This document shows positions 1 through 12,469 of a stretch of DNA of 64,000 nucleotides, piece after piece. The stretch is from Trichoderma breve (taxonomy: Eukaryota > Ascomycota > Sordariomycetes > Hypocreales > Hypocreaceae). The stretch lies in assembly GCF_028502605.1 (NCBI RefSeq), contig NC_079237.1, positions 744,001-808,000 of the forward strand, given 5' to 3'. The first letter of the stretch is position 1. Each line of letters begins with the position of its first letter. The notes under the pieces are model-generated. The model was not told the DNA's origin. It ran no database searches and saw nothing but the letters and a program-made list of their open reading frames with translations. A program made the position numbers and the translations under genes.

Positions 1-1046
1 TAGGCTCTCTCGCCGACATAGTACTCGCACTCTTCAGTTCCAGAGTAAAGCTCGCGAGCAACGTCTTCCGGACAGCGAACTAGAACAAAGGCTCCTTCTC
101 GGGTGCGTATCATGACATCGCCACGGGGTACGTCATTAGTGTGCCTGCGTTGCATGAGGATTGGCCGCCAGGAGGAAGCATAGCCGACGACGGTGGATGC
201 CGAGGAGATGAGGGTGATGGCGATGATTGCAGTGCCGTCCTGCCATATGACGGCGGCAACGAGAATGGCGATGCTGAGAAAGAAGGAAAAGGCGGAGAGG
301 ATATGGAGAGGCGAGAGAAGTTTTGGAGGGACAATGGGCCGACCACCCGTCACGGCCATGGTTCCAGTCGAAAGCAGATCCTGAAATTTCTCGGTGGTGC
401 GTCGGCGAAGCGGTGCAGGGTGACCGTTGATTTCAACCTCGGAGTTGAATCTCACCGTCGGAGTTCTTGACTGGGATTCAATGTCGACTTCGTGTGGCGG
501 TCCGGCGATCTTTGGCGGCGTGACCCGACGATCCAACGCCTTTTCCGTCTCTTTGGCCCTGGAAAGGCCCCCCAAAGAAGCGTCTGGCACGCTCCGTTTA
601 TGAGCCCAAGGCACGTATCTACTAATGAAGCCCCGAAGACCATCTTGGTCCTGATGCTGGTGGTGATGCTGGTTCGCATTGGTAATCGGCGGCGGCACAG
701 ACGGCGCGTGCTGAATGTCCAGCACCATGAAGCTATACGGAGGCAAAGCATCCAGCGGCGTAATAATGTTGGCGAAGAATCCCACCGAATCCAGGATGGT
801 GCCGCTGTAGACGCCTGCCATCTTGGCGTGAGTCTCGGGGAGTCGAGTTGGCCGCGATGGCTTCAGCAGGGCCTGGGGGGCGGGCAGCAGACGGGGCAGC
901 ATGCAGAGCAGCGAGGCGGTGATTGTCTGGGAGTGCTCAGCGATGGCGGACTCTCCGATGACGGCGAGAAGCGTGACGACGTCGAGGCGCCATGAGGGCT
1001 TGTCGTTGGGGAACCATTTCCAGCCGGGGTCGCCTGGATTGGACAT
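1..1046 (-). CDS. Fungal integral membrane protein of unknown function, N-terminal 348 residues, cut by the window edge
   Basis: An open frame runs from an ATG at 1046 to position 1 without a stop, so this is the 5' part of a longer gene. The protein starts MSNPGDPGWKWFPND. Residues about 120-240 are polar and His/Gln/Pro-rich and probably disordered. Residues about 245-266 and 270-290 form two hydrophobic, membrane-spanning-like segments. They are followed by a conserved-looking stretch (RTREGAFVLVRCPEDVA, then a GTEECEYY motif) that I recall from multi-pass fungal proteins without a named function. The frame is intact over 348 codons and no intron is needed. Topology and function beyond 'membrane protein' are inference. 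The missing part lies left of the window. Confidence 0.75.
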   Translation of the reverse strand, partial: MSNPGDPGWKWFPNDKPSWRLDVVTLLAVIGESAIAEHSQTITASLLCMLPRLLPAPQALLKPSRPTRLPETHAKMAGVYSGTILDSVGFFANIITPLDALPPYSFMVLDIQHAPSVPPPITNANQHHHQHQDQDGLRGFISRYVPWAHKRSVPDASLGGLSRAKETEKALDRRVTPPKIAGPPHEVDIESQSRTPTVRFNSEVEINGHPAPLRRRTTEKFQDLLSTGTMAVTGGRPIVPPKLLSPLHILSAFSFFLSIAILVAAVIWQDGTAIIAITLISSASTVVGYASSWRPILMQRRHTNDVPRGDVMIRTREGAFVLVRCPEDVARELYSGTEECEYYVGERA

Positions 1047-2623
1047 TTGGCGGTGATGGTTCTGTTGGAGATGGGACGAAAATGAAGATGGTGATGGAGA
1101 TAAAGAGGAAGATGTAGCTAATTGGTGAGATGAGATTGGATGCGACAGAAACTGGCGATGCTAGAACTAAATGATAATTATACGAGACGCAAATCAGACG
1201 AAGAAATCGACGATGCTTAGACGGGAAAAAAGACGATGACACGAGATGAAAGTGAGATGAACAAGGACAAGTTTATTTTTTCTCCGTCTGTGGTTCTATG
1301 TTGAAGAAAGCAAAGAAGCATGGATCAAGACCCTTGAAGGTAATGTTCGACAGGGCCATGTGATAGGCCATTCTTCAGCTGGCCGTTTTACCTAATGCTG
1401 CATGTTGCGAGCCGCACAGCTTTAGAGCGTGCAGGAGGGCTATGCTAGTGCAATAGTCTGGCTGGGACGGGCGGGCTGAGGCGAGACGCGTCATTATTTG
1501 ATCGGCATTCTGGGGAATAAAATCGAATTAATATGTCTTGTATGTATGTAGTAAGATAGAGATGGACGAGAATAGATGTATGGATAGGTATAGAGTATAA
1601 AGTTGAGGTTTCAGGTTCAAGATAGAGTTGAGTCTATCACCAACTTTGGCAGGTAACTTTATTTTTCTTCTACAGGCGCTTCTAACTGACAACTTGCTAG
1701 ACTATCCGTCCCGTACTTGACTATATTTAGAGGAGGTGGGCTCCCTCTAGGTATGTGTTAGTTCTTCAGTCTGTCAATCAATCAGAACTCAACTGCCAAG
1801 CCTCTCCCTTGACGAATTTGCCACAATCTGTGTGGATGGCAATCAATCCAGCTGTCAACCAACTACTACCGCTAGGACTCTATCATAACCTTCAAAGGGC
1901 CTCCATATCGATTTCTGCAAGGTGCTGACAATTACTTAGGTTGCTTTCTAAACCTTTTCGGTATAGCGCTTAGTTGGTCGGTTTGTTTCCGTCGGCCATG
2001 TTAATAATCTTTAATTGAAGAGTTGGCTACCTCCATGCTTTGCCTGCTACGGAGCACTTACCTGTATGTATATACATGGAGACACCAAAATATGCGGGCA
2101 GACACCGCTCCAAGATATTACTCAACACTTGCTTCCATCCAATTGCGCCCTAATCAAGTAGCGCTCCTCAACTTACCGCCATTATCCCCATTCCAAGCAT
2201 GGACATGGACCATATGCATCTTTACCAAGCGGGCGTAAAGTACCGAACCTACTAGGTAGTTGTTGTTGCCTATGCACGCTGACAGACATACAAGTACAAA
2301 CATATCCCAGCAAACATCAAATCATCAATCGTATCGTGTCATCCATCTGATAGTATACATATGTATGTGCAAAAAAAAGCAAGCAAATCTGATATCAACA
2401 AGCACAGAGTATCATGTCTACATAAAAAGCAACGAGCCCGACCTTCATCTCTTCGTAAACCGTCTAACCGGCTGGATGACCAGCAAACGCCTCTGCCTGC
2501 CATGCGACTCCCGGCATAGCCCCCTTTAGTCTTCAAACGGCAAGACAAATCCGCTCTAGAAACCGACCAAATCAACCAAAACGCCGCAATTCCCCCGCCC
2601 TTCTGCAAATGACAATCACGTAG
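1047..2623. other. Intergenic spacer, 1.6 kb
   Basis: This lies between the 5' end of the membrane protein gene and the 3' end of the adenosine deaminase gene, both on the minus strand. It must hold the promoter of the former (just right of 1046) and the terminator of the latter (just left of 2624). Only short, unconvincing open frames are present. I see no RNA gene or repeat. Confidence 0.6.
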
Positions 2624-4972
2624 TCAAATCTTGGCCACGTCCTTAATGAGGTCGCCATATGTTGTCTTTACCCACTTGAGGAACTCATTCCACTGTTGGC
2701 TCCACTCGTACTTCATATTCTCTCTCTCTTCTTCGTTTAAACACGCATGGTCGATGCTCCACATGGCAAGCTGCTTCCATCCAAACAACCCCATGTCTGC
2801 CTTGCCCACCATGACTTGGTAGAAGTCGTGTGAGAGCGAGGACCTGTTGTTTCCGTTAGCTGGACGTCTCATAAAACACACACATATATGAAGAAAGAAG
2901 AGTCGTGGCGTTGTGACAGCGTACCTGAAAAGCGCCCCATTATCAGAACTGACGGTGCAGTGCACGTTATTCGCCAGCAACTGATACATGGCATGCCCAC
3001 CCACTCGCGGTGTAAGTCCCAGGATCTCGTTGGAAATTGGGCATAGTTCTAGGCATATTCCTTTGGCCTTCATTTGCTGCATCACATAGGGGTGTTTTGC
3101 CAGGGCGAAGCCATGGCCAATGCGCTTCGATCCCAGCAATAGAGCGTCAACCAGATTGCCGTCCGTGTCGGTGCCCATGTCCAGCGTTTCACCGCAGTGG
3201 AAAAGGAAGGGGATATCGAGGTTCTGCGCAGCGCACTGCCTTTTGAACTCTAGCAGCTCAGGAACAAATTCCTTGATCGGATGGCCCTTTGCCTCTTCGC
3301 CGACAAGGTCAAAGCCTGGAGGAAAAAAGAAATATGAGCGCTGCGTTCAGGAGTGAGGGTTGAACTCTCCAAATACTTACCTGCAATCCACTGTGGCCAC
3401 CTCTTCTTAAACTCTATGCACTCTTTCAGAGCCACTACCACATTTTCCCGGTCCATTGAGCGCGGCGTGCAGTATATAACTTTGAGTCCTCCAAAGAACT
3501 GGCCCTTTTGAGCAACCTCTTTTTGAAACTCTTCCACCGCACTGATGATGATTTTCATGATGCCCTCGTTATTGATCATACCTTCGCCGTCGTCGGTATA
3601 GAGTTGATTTGTCTGCATGAAATTAGGCCGTATCTCGGCGTATTGGATATTATCTCGAACAAAATCTGCGAGGCACAATTTTGTATATTCGCGATACGCT
3701 GTCTGATAGTTGAAAAGACCCTTCATCATGCGTGTTCTGCCGTTGAACTTTTCCCAAGCACTGTACATGGAGGCGAAAAGCTGTTAGTCCAAAGAAAGAG
3801 GGAGAAGATGGGGGTGTCGAATCACACGAGAGTGACATGATAAACCAAGAATAAAGGGGGAGGCATAAAACTCACCCAGAAGCTGTCTGAAGGGGATGGT
3901 GGGTCTCTTGCTCCTCGAACAGGAGCTTATGCAGCAACCATTCATCAACAGTAGCCTTGTTATAATGGCTTGAGAACTGATTTCTAAAGTCTGAAAACTT
4001 CATCATATGGCCGCGGATATAGTCGACGGAAAATAGATTGCCGAGCTTATTATCCAATCTTTTCTGATTCATGATGGAAAACTGTATCTCGCACTTGTCA
4101 AAATTTTCATACTCATCCTCGTCCCCAGCCTTGTGGATAAGGGGAAGAGTACTTGAAACGAACATGCGATCCATGCCATTTGCAATGCCAAGCAGCACGT
4201 TGGGTGGCAAGCAGGCATTGAAGTGTATGTGCAGGTGGGCGCCCTTTGGTATCTTGGAGGCGATCTTGAACAGGTGTGTCTTGTTGATAACGTCGACGTT
4301 GCCGAGGAAGTGATCGCCTGCGAAGCGCTCATGCATCTGGCCTTGATACCCCCTTCTTTTGGGTTGGGAAGCGTAGATTTCTCTGTCGTCTCGCTCTCGT
4401 ATCTTTCGAATAATGGCATCAACATCCATTTCCAGTTCACTGGCGCGAGAGCGGCACCGGGCATCAAACGATAGTTCCTGCTCTACGGCGAAGACGTGTT
4501 TTCGCAATTCGTTGTATTCCTCTGCACTCGGTACCGGTACTCTCTTTTCGGCGCCGGTAGTGTCGAGGTCCAGGGGCAGGCCGAGAGAGCCATTTTCGGC
4601 CCCGAGACGGCTCGTCTCAACTCCGCTCCGGCGCCTGTCAACTTCGGAGTCATGCGCCTTGATCAGCTCAAGCGCAGCGGCCTTGTCAAAGTCGCCGTCA
4701 CTCTCGGAAGCATCACCTTTCTCGGGGGCGCCCCGTTGCCGAGGGTGCCCATCAGCGAGGTGCTTCGCGGTTTTGCTTTTTGGTGAGAACATGGTTAATC
4801 GTTTGCGACCCCGAACCCTGAGACGAATGCTGGAAAACTTGGAGCCCATGGACGAAGCCAGCGATGTCGGACAATTCGAAGAATCGCCGAAGCAAGAGCA
4901 ATATAAAGGTGAGGAGGGATAGCGGGTGGTCAGGCTGGAAGCAGGGCTGAACTCTGGCATGAGGGGAACCAT
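2624..4972 (-). CDS. ADGF/CECR1-type adenosine deaminase (695 aa, four exons)
   Basis: Predicted to deaminate adenosine or deoxyadenosine to inosine. The minus-strand exons are 3876-4972, 3381-3760, 2925-3315 and 2624-2843. They sum to 2088 nt, all introns are GT-AG, and the first has a CTAAC branch site. Metal and catalytic motifs of the deaminase superfamily are in order: LHIH (His248, His250), HCGET (His532, Glu535), GHGF (His560) and SSDN (Asp617). The motif spacing fits the ADGF/CECR1 subgroup better than classical ADA. Residues 1-200 are a poorly conserved, charged extension. The start is uncertain: the ATG at 4972 gives the longest protein, but in-frame Met42 (MGSKFSS) or Met61 (MFSPKSK) may be the real one. 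No clear signal peptide is seen, so secretion, known for animal ADGFs, is not supported. Confidence 0.9.
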
Positions 4973-7386
4973 ATGGTGAAATTGCCGGATCGTGTGTGGT
5001 GGGACAGGTGAACGGGGTAGCGAGCAGGCAGAGACCCCCTTTGTGATGGATGTCGCCTGGATCCTTTGTCCGTGATGAGCTTCACTGCCACGCTGCTTTG
5101 TTCTGCTTGGCTCCAGCGTCCTTTGTTCACGAGATGGAAGCGCTGGGGCTATATATCTCTGTTGCCTTTGATCTGTCTGACGCTGAAGAGAGTTAAGTCA
5201 GCTCGGGCAAGAGACGCCTATAATTAAACCCAAAAACCCAAGAACCCAATAATAAAAGCGAAACCCCAATCGCCTAACCGCCAGCACAACCCTCTGGCAG
5301 CCTAAAGAGAACAAAAGCCTCGAGAACACGAGGCTGAGGTAAGAAGCGAAAAGCAAAAGCAGCCAGCCCTCCAGGCTAAGAGCCGTCCAAATGCGCGTTG
5401 GTCACAGCCGGCGCTTGCAATGTCACGGGCCCAGCACTAAAGAGGCACGGATTCAGTCTTTCGGCCAGCGGACAAAGGCAAAGCCACAGCGCTGGGGCCC
5501 CGCTGACCTGACCTTTAACGGGCCTAGGCGCGCAGCACGGCAAAAGGCACAGCAGAGCACATGAAAGAAAAGGGCAAATTGACGTTGACATACCAGGTCT
5601 GAATTATCGGTGAATGAAATGAATGCGCTGGATCAACTTGGCGCAAGCCACTCGTCTGCCTGTCTGTTTGTTTGTCTGACCGTCTGTCTGTGCGCAGCTG
5701 AAAGAACCTTGGAAATGAAAGCTTCCAATGTTCTTTGTCTTGCTTGTCTGATTGGCCCCGGGCCAAGACCGCTCAGCTGCTTGGCTGTCGTCAGTCGAAA
5801 CGAAATGGAAATCCAGGTGGAAACTCGTCTAACTACCTGGTAGACAATCTCAAGCGCTACTAGACCGAGTTACCGGGAAGCCGAGGCGGTGCGTGCAAGG
5901 GTTTGTCGGGGATCTGGCGGAGGAGAAGGAGGAGTCGAAGAATCATGGATGTTTTGTTGATGTTGCATCTCAGTCGCAGCAGAACTCTTTGTCGCGAACC
6001 GGCACCAGCACAGGCACGAGGCGCCAGGTACCTACTGCAACTGCCCAAATCGTGTCTGGTGACGTCTTTCGTCCTCGTACCTGGTACCTGCTAGGCGCCA
6101 CTGTACCTGCGCGCGTGCACACCCGCGGCCACGGTGCCCATAGTGGCCATATGGCGACCCGCCGCTAAAACACCCCAGCCATCTTCTGCAGCGCTCAGGT
6201 CCTCAACCTTTTAGGCCTCCAGGGCGCTAACGGCCACCCGTCCCGTCCTGGTCCCTTGCAGCCTGAGCCTGAGCCCGGCGGTACCAGCTACATGTGCTTC
6301 ATGCTGTACATGCAACCACTCCAGTCCTCTTCCAGTTATCGGAAACAGCCTTGCAAGCAGCCTGAATCCTCTATCGCTCCAACTGCCCCAAATTGCAATC
6401 TGCCAACATTCAACACCATGAGATCCGGCTGCAGGCTTCCGACTGGGCTTTTTCTTTTTCCCCAGTCTTATTTCCTTCTCCCGCCGTGGATGAATGTTCC
6501 GGCGATTGCCAATTCCGGCTACTTGGTCCTTCGCTGCGCCAATCTAGACGCCTGGATGAAACTTCCATGATGGGGGTACCTTGCATGCCAACAACATGCC
6601 AACAACCTGCCAGCATGCAATCATACATACCTACATACCCCATGCTGCCAATCCTACTAACCCATATACACTTAGTCTTCAATGTTGGCATTAATGTATT
6701 TAGACGGATGACAGCAGCCCATCATGGTGATACTCACCGGGTGATACCAGCAGCTCGGAACAGCCACTCGCGTAGGACTTGGCTGTTCACAGCCACGACT
6801 TAGTAGTATATCCATTTCCCCTTTCACCTTCACCGCTTACACCGTCTCTCCTTACATGGACTCACGCTGTCATAGTGTCATAGTATCAGCGTCCTGCGAG
6901 GCTAAATAAGGGGCTCCAAAAGCCTGATGTGTTGTCCCTCCGAGTGGTGATGGCTTCACGAGACTGCCCCGTCTCATGATCGAGAACTAGGTACGTGGGC
7001 AATGGATTCACCAGGTGTTCCCTCACAGGTGCCTGACCGAGGTGTAATAGCTTGTACACCTGTCACTTCACCAAGCTTGCCAACGCATCTCCTTCCCATT
7101 TCAACTCCTGGTGAATTCTCGTCCACTTATCACTTAGTTCAACTCATTGCCTAGCCTTTTAGTGCCCTTGGGCAGCTTGGCTAGTCCAATATCACCAAAT
7201 CTGCACGCCCATCTTACATCCTCGGCATTAATTCCCAATGTTCCGCCCCTGTCATCCAAGATGATCAAAAAAAGAGAAAAATAAGGACCCCAGGATTATA
7301 ATCAGAGCATCACTCATTTCCATCTTTATCTTACAACCAACCAACAACAAAAAATGCATTAAAAGCAAAAAAGATAGTAGGGTCTT
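4973..7386. other. Intergenic spacer, 2.4 kb
   Basis: This is the upstream region of the adenosine deaminase gene and extends to the tRNA-Lys. It contains a short TGTC/TGTT simple repeat near 5658-5692 and several small open frames with no conserved look. I find no further gene. Confidence 0.6.
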
Positions 7387-7460
7387 CGCCCGAGGGGGGG
7401 GTCGAACCCCCAACCTTGCGGTTAAAAGCCGCACGCTCTAGCCAATTGAGCTACCCGGGC
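7387..7460 (-). tRNA. tRNA-Lys, anticodon TTT (UUU)
   Basis: On the minus strand a complete 74-nt cloverleaf can be folded. The acceptor stem is GCCCGGG/CTCGGGC (one G-T pair) with discriminator G. The D stem is GCTC/GAGC. The anticodon stem is TGCGG/CCGCA, with loop CTTTTAA giving anticodon TTT. The T stem is GGGGG/CCCCC with loop TTCGACC. There is no intron. CCA is not encoded, as expected for a eukaryotic nuclear tRNA gene. Confidence 0.97.
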
Positions 7461-9097
7461 ACTACTGGCGGATTCATGGCCATCAAGCCAATTATCAACC
7501 CCCCAATTCATCCCGCATGACTTGCACATCCAACGTAACTCCTTCACACGATTTCGTCATTTCACAGCATTCAACGTTCTCATGTTCTTCTTCCTTTTAG
7601 GCAACACCCGCGCATGAACAAGAAATACCCACTAGATTAAAGCAACCCAGATTACATAGCCTCGCTCTTTTGGACACTCTCAAAAATGACCCCATCTATC
7701 CCCCCCTTTCTAGGCAGAGGTCCCATATGGATCTTATTGTGTGGCTTATACACGAGGGCCCCAGTCAGCCAAGGCTTTGGCGCATAGATTAGATGAGTGA
7801 AGGACTTCCCTTTTTGGGGGCTTTCTAACAACATTTGCAATGTATCAAATACAATTTATTGATTGGGCTATCAATATCATAAGTAGGCATAGATTGAAGG
7901 CATAAGCAGGATTAGTGGCTTTGCTCTTCATTGTTCCTCAGATCAATACAGATAGCATAGGGATTGCTCTTGCGCTTCACGCGGCTGTGCTAAAGCTTCT
8001 CACAAATTTTAGCCAACGGCGATTGGCTCATCATCGCAAGATATGTAATTTTTCAACATGTCATATCACTGCGCTACCCCAGATATGAGAGGGCGATGAA
8101 GCTCGGGTTGGCGGAAAGCCGAGCAGTCTCTATGCCCAATCCGATGTCAATATCTCTTTTTACGGGATACGGTGTTAATGAACGAATAGGATCTATATCT
8201 TGCAACGGATAATTTTTTTGCGATGCCATTATTGGGCGAAGAATATAATTTGGCATGGTCCACAGCCTGAGATGTTAGCTCAGCTATATCAAGTTTCTTC
8301 GCCCTGACTTTCTCCAGCGAGTCGCGCATGTCACTCTCATCTTCACATTGATATGGTGACATGGAAAGTGCTGAGTGTCAGTCGACTGGAGCTAGGCGTT
8401 AATAATAGGCGCCATGCAGACGTGAGCCTCAGAGGCTGATTAGATGCTACATAAGCAACGAGTTGGGCGTGAAAAGAGCTAATATGATCTCACTGGTGGC
8501 TTTCAAAACCAAATATATATTAATGACTACGGTTTGATTCAAATAGCCGATCAAGGTCACGTCGTCCTTGTTCGAGCGTATTGATATCCTTGAGAAGTTT
8601 TGCTTGTAAAATAGACGGCTCGCAAAATATCCCTAACACTTCCGTTCGAGACACCATCTCCATGGAACTGGATAATGAGGCTATTCCTGCCTAGCTATCC
8701 ACGACCCCAGGAATATTCTTCCTTGAGGTTCTTATTACTGTCTATTGGGTGCCCAAATTCATTGTTATGAAGCTGCCACCGAATTGTCACCGAAATGCAA
8801 CTGCATGAATGTAGCGCCCAATGAATAGGCGACACATGCTTTGTTATTCGTCTTGTGATGTTTGATTAACTAGATTGATGCCCAACTTTGAAACCCAATA
8901 TGCGGATGAGGGCTGCCTGTTCCGGCCAGTTACTATATACATGTATTTTTGGAGGCGGCGTAGGTACGCATTTCTTGACAATATGTATCCTATATGTAAT
9001 TGCGACGCACCCCGAGAACTTGAAAGGGGATTTTTGAGGATATTTTAACTCTTTCTTCTGGCATGTCATTCTTTTTTGTTTCATCTATGTTGCTTAC
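7461..9097. other. Spacer, 1.6 kb, with coding-like remnants
   Basis: This is AT-rich sequence between the tRNA and the coiled-coil gene. Two minus-strand stretches (about 7652-7840 and 8074-8362) read like protein but have no usable start or need a frame change. No complete gene can be built here. Confidence 0.5.
8074..8362 (-). pseudogene. Possible gene remnant with a frame change at a 7-A run
   Basis: One frame from an ATG at 8362 gives MSPYQCEDESDMRDSLEKV and onward (71 residues). A second overlapping frame gives a coding-like tail ending SANPSFIALSYLG. The two meet around a run of seven A on the minus strand (forward T run near 8213-8219), a typical place for a one-base slip. I recognise no family. 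It could also be two chance frames, or a gene whose splicing I have missed. Confidence 0.2.
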
Positions 9098-11572
9098 ATG
9101 GCTAAAGTTGTGAAGGCCAGTGAAGTCGCCGTTGCCCGGCGCGAGGCTGCAAGACGCCTGCAGCAAGATCTCAAACTAAGCCTGGGCCAAGGTCAGAGCC
9201 TTCCCGATATGCTGATGATGGCGCCGCTAGCCATCAATCTGCTCGGACAGATCAAGCTTCTAGCTTTCTCAGATAAAGCATTGTGCATCCACTTGGAGGA
9301 GCCTAGGAGTGGTTTTCAACATTTACAGTAAACATGACCGCCCTAATCCACGGTCTCTTGCATTCACTCGTCAATATTGCTAACGCTTTTCTTAGACGAA
9401 AAATCCTCTCAAGTGCCATGATCCAAATTGTTGATCAATCTGCCGACGCATTTGACTCCGCGGAGAAGAACATGCGCGCCATCAGAATGCAGACAAATGT
9501 CATGTTCGGGAAGACTGGCCATGTGAGCAAGCGTTTGGAGACTTGCATTTAGCCGCCATGACTGACTTCGTTATTGTAGGTCCAAACAATTCTTATGTGT
9601 CTACAAGATCCGCGATTGGCTAAGAGAAACCTTCTCAATACCATGAGCAGATTTCAAGAAGATATGGAGACATGCGCCAAACGGGCACAAGACACCGAGG
9701 CAAAATTTGACGCCCTTGTCAAATGTGCTGGCGAACTCAGCTTAGCTATGGCAGATGGGATGGGTACGAACTCTCCAAGCCTTGTCCTAAGATGTACGTT
9801 TACTTACCAGCTGGCTTTCAGCAATGGCGGAATTGGAAAAGGTCAGGATAGCACAGAAGGAAATGGCAGCCAACGCACTAAAGGAGTGTCAGAATAGCTG
9901 CCTCGCTCTTCTCGAGGCTCAAATTCAAGATGCTCAATCCGAGTTTACGCAAGCCAGAGGCCAATATCAAAAGACTGCTGCTAAAGGTGGTAAGTGCTAG
10001 CCTCAACGCTTCTCACTCGGCCACATCCTATTCCAAATACTTCAAATGCTGAAACACACAGATTTCATAGAAATCTCGGCTCTGGCCATGGAAGTTGCCA
10101 TTGGCAGTGGGAGTAGTGTCAACGGTCTCGTCAACGCAACTATAAATATTTTCAAGGAGACACCGAAAGTCGCCATTGAGACCGTGAAAGCCGCTAGTGA
10201 GGCTGTGAAAACCGTTACTCAATGGACTCCTATCAAAATCTACAATACGCCACCAGCAGCCGCGTCAATCCCTACAACTGCGAGGCCGATCGAACAGAAT
10301 GCGGTCCCTAGCCAGCAACCAGCTACTCTGGGAATTGACCCCGCTCTCTTTGCAGCTGAGCAGATCGAAACGCAGTTACTTAACCTCGATAGGCTACTAA
10401 ACGAAGACCTGCTAGCCATCGTTGAAGATGGTGGATTTGAGATTACAGCCTGTGCTCAACGGCTTGGCGATTTGAAGACAGGGCTGGGAGAATTCCCTAG
10501 CAAACACACGTTGAGCGCCCGAGCCATCTTAAATGAAGCACTCGATGTCACGACGGCAATCTTAGCAAAAGGCAAGACAGATAAGTCGAGGGGGGACCAC
10601 GACGAATGGAGTAAGAAGATTAATTTCTGGAATAATACCACGAGCTCCCTCTTGAACAGAGCAACGAAACTTCGATCATTCGCAGCCTCCCAGCCCGGTC
10701 AAGGATTTGGAGGCTCCATGGACTCGGCAGCCCTGAACGTACCACCGAGCAATTCGAATTACTCAAAGTTCCTCCGCCAACGGCACCAGAAACTCCTCAT
10801 AACCAGAGCCGCTATGAACGAAGCTCGTAACAATCTCGAAAGGGCGGTTCAGAAGCAACTTCAAGTAACAAATCGAACCACCGAGAACGCGCGGGCGCTG
10901 AAGGAGCTCGAATTCAAGGAAGCCACAATGGAGGATACGAAGAAGATTCTGCGCAAGTCGATTGATATCATGACAGCAATGCAAGACCAAGTACGACAGT
11001 TGACGGGCTTCTTCAACGCGCTGGCCAATATCATCTCCATTGTCTGCAAGGGCCACGCTGAGCAGTACCTCCAGACGATCAAAGCGGGTATCACAAAGCC
11101 AGGAGACCAGTTTACCCTTGCTTATAGTGAGGCGCAGCTTCAGATGATCCGCGAGAGTGTCATCACTCTGCGTGGCCACTTCAGCTTTGTGGTGCACTCG
11201 GTCGATATGTACCAGGAGATTGCTACGACACATATCAACCCTTGCATCCGCCTAGTTGCCAACCTACCTTTGAGTGCCGACTCTAACGAGCAGAAAAAAG
11301 CAAAAACATTTCTCGAGAAGAGAACAGAGGAGAGCTCCAAGGCCATACAGAAGCTCGCCAAGCAGGAGCTAGAAGCTTACCATCGAGACTTTGAGAAACG
11401 AATACAAGAGATCGAGGAAGAGATGGCGGCCCTTGGCCTTCCGGCTGCAGTAGAAGACGAAGAGAATCTCAAGGCAATTGAAGACGGCGTGAAAGAGTCA
11501 GGGGAGAAGATTTCAGAAGATCTTGAAGAGATGGATAACCTTTTAAACATGGAAATTTTAGACGATCTCTAG
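9098..11572 (+). CDS. Large alpha-helical coiled-coil protein with a central hydrophobic segment (739 aa, five exons)
   Basis: Exons are 9098-9327, 9396-9522, 9580-9763, 9822-9989 and 10062-11572 (2220 nt in total, all GT-AG). The first intron has a GCTAAC branch site. The protein is almost entirely helical by composition. Helices fill residues 1-235 and are followed by a hydrophobic, Gly/Ser-rich stretch near 236-262 (start DFIEISALAMEVAIGSGSS). After a Pro/Thr linker come long heptad-like helices to an acidic C-terminus. There is no signal peptide, and I recognise no named domain. The plan of long helices flanking one hydrophobic hairpin-like segment is also seen in alpha-helical pore-forming proteins of the ClyA superfamily, but this is only an architectural likeness. 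The start at 9098 is the first ATG after an in-frame stop at 9035; an unseen upstream exon is possible. Confidence 0.8.
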
Positions 11573-12469
11573 GTCAATGAAAATCCAATTGTCGTTGAGG
11601 ATGCTTCTATGAGTTATATATACGTGGATGCTGAGGTCTAAACCACCGAATAGAACTGCAAGTATATAATAAACCGCCTAATGTATTTTTTTCTCCCATC
11701 TGAAGTCTCTGCCCATGAGCTCGATAAAGGTTCGGTCTTAAAAGTGGCACTGAGCTGCCAACAACTCCATAGTTCGATACTGGGGTGTAAGCAGTGAAAC
11801 ATACATACACAAATTTAATGAATATTATGGAATGCTGGATGTAGGTTATCGGCTAACAGCAACCCTAACCTATTCACATGGGGCAAATACTGCTTTTGAT
11901 AACATGCTTACATGTATTTACGTATGACTAGAAGAAGCCGAAGTCAGTGAAATACTATACGTATGTACTATTGAGAAAGGGGTACCCGGCAATTGACGGT
12001 CAGAGTATCATCAAATCTGGGGCACGGTGGATGCAGAACGTTACAGTACCATGAGGCAAGAACGCTAGTTCCATTCGGTAAAAACCCTGCAAATACCTGA
12101 TCTGTCTTAGAATCTCGCTCCCATCGCTGTTCAGCGAGCGAAATGTACGGAATATTCTCACTCTATTCCCTGTATTACTGGGAGCCCTTGCATTACCAGT
12201 GCTTCTAGAATCTGGATCAGCCAATGTCTAGTCTTTAACCCAGGTAATGAATCATAATGATTCCCGGCATATGGTAGAGTTTGTGCAGCATCTAACTTTA
12301 TCTGTGAGAGATCTTATATGTGATAGGAATAGTAATAATAACTTTTGCGTAAACTAGGGGATCTTGAAATATCTATATAAATGAATGATGTGTCTCTTTT
12401 TCCATCTGCTCTCTCTGTCATTACACACATCAATTCGTTCATTCGTTCATATTTCATCCACGGTTTACG
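11573..12469. other. Intergenic spacer, 0.9 kb
   Basis: It holds the 3' region of the coiled-coil gene and the promoter of the FAD oxidoreductase. Nothing else is recognisable. Confidence 0.6.
12374..12380 (+). promoter_or_regulatory. TATA-like box of the FAD oxidoreductase gene
   Basis: TATATAA lies 96 bp upstream of the ATG at 12470. It is followed by a pyrimidine-rich leader (TGTCTCTTTTTCC), the usual fungal core promoter arrangement. Assigned from sequence and position only. Confidence 0.45.

Noticed and set aside
492..1242. Long frames on both strands opposite or across the first gene
   Set aside because: They are shadows of the 348-codon minus-strand frame, which alone has membrane segments and a conserved-looking core.
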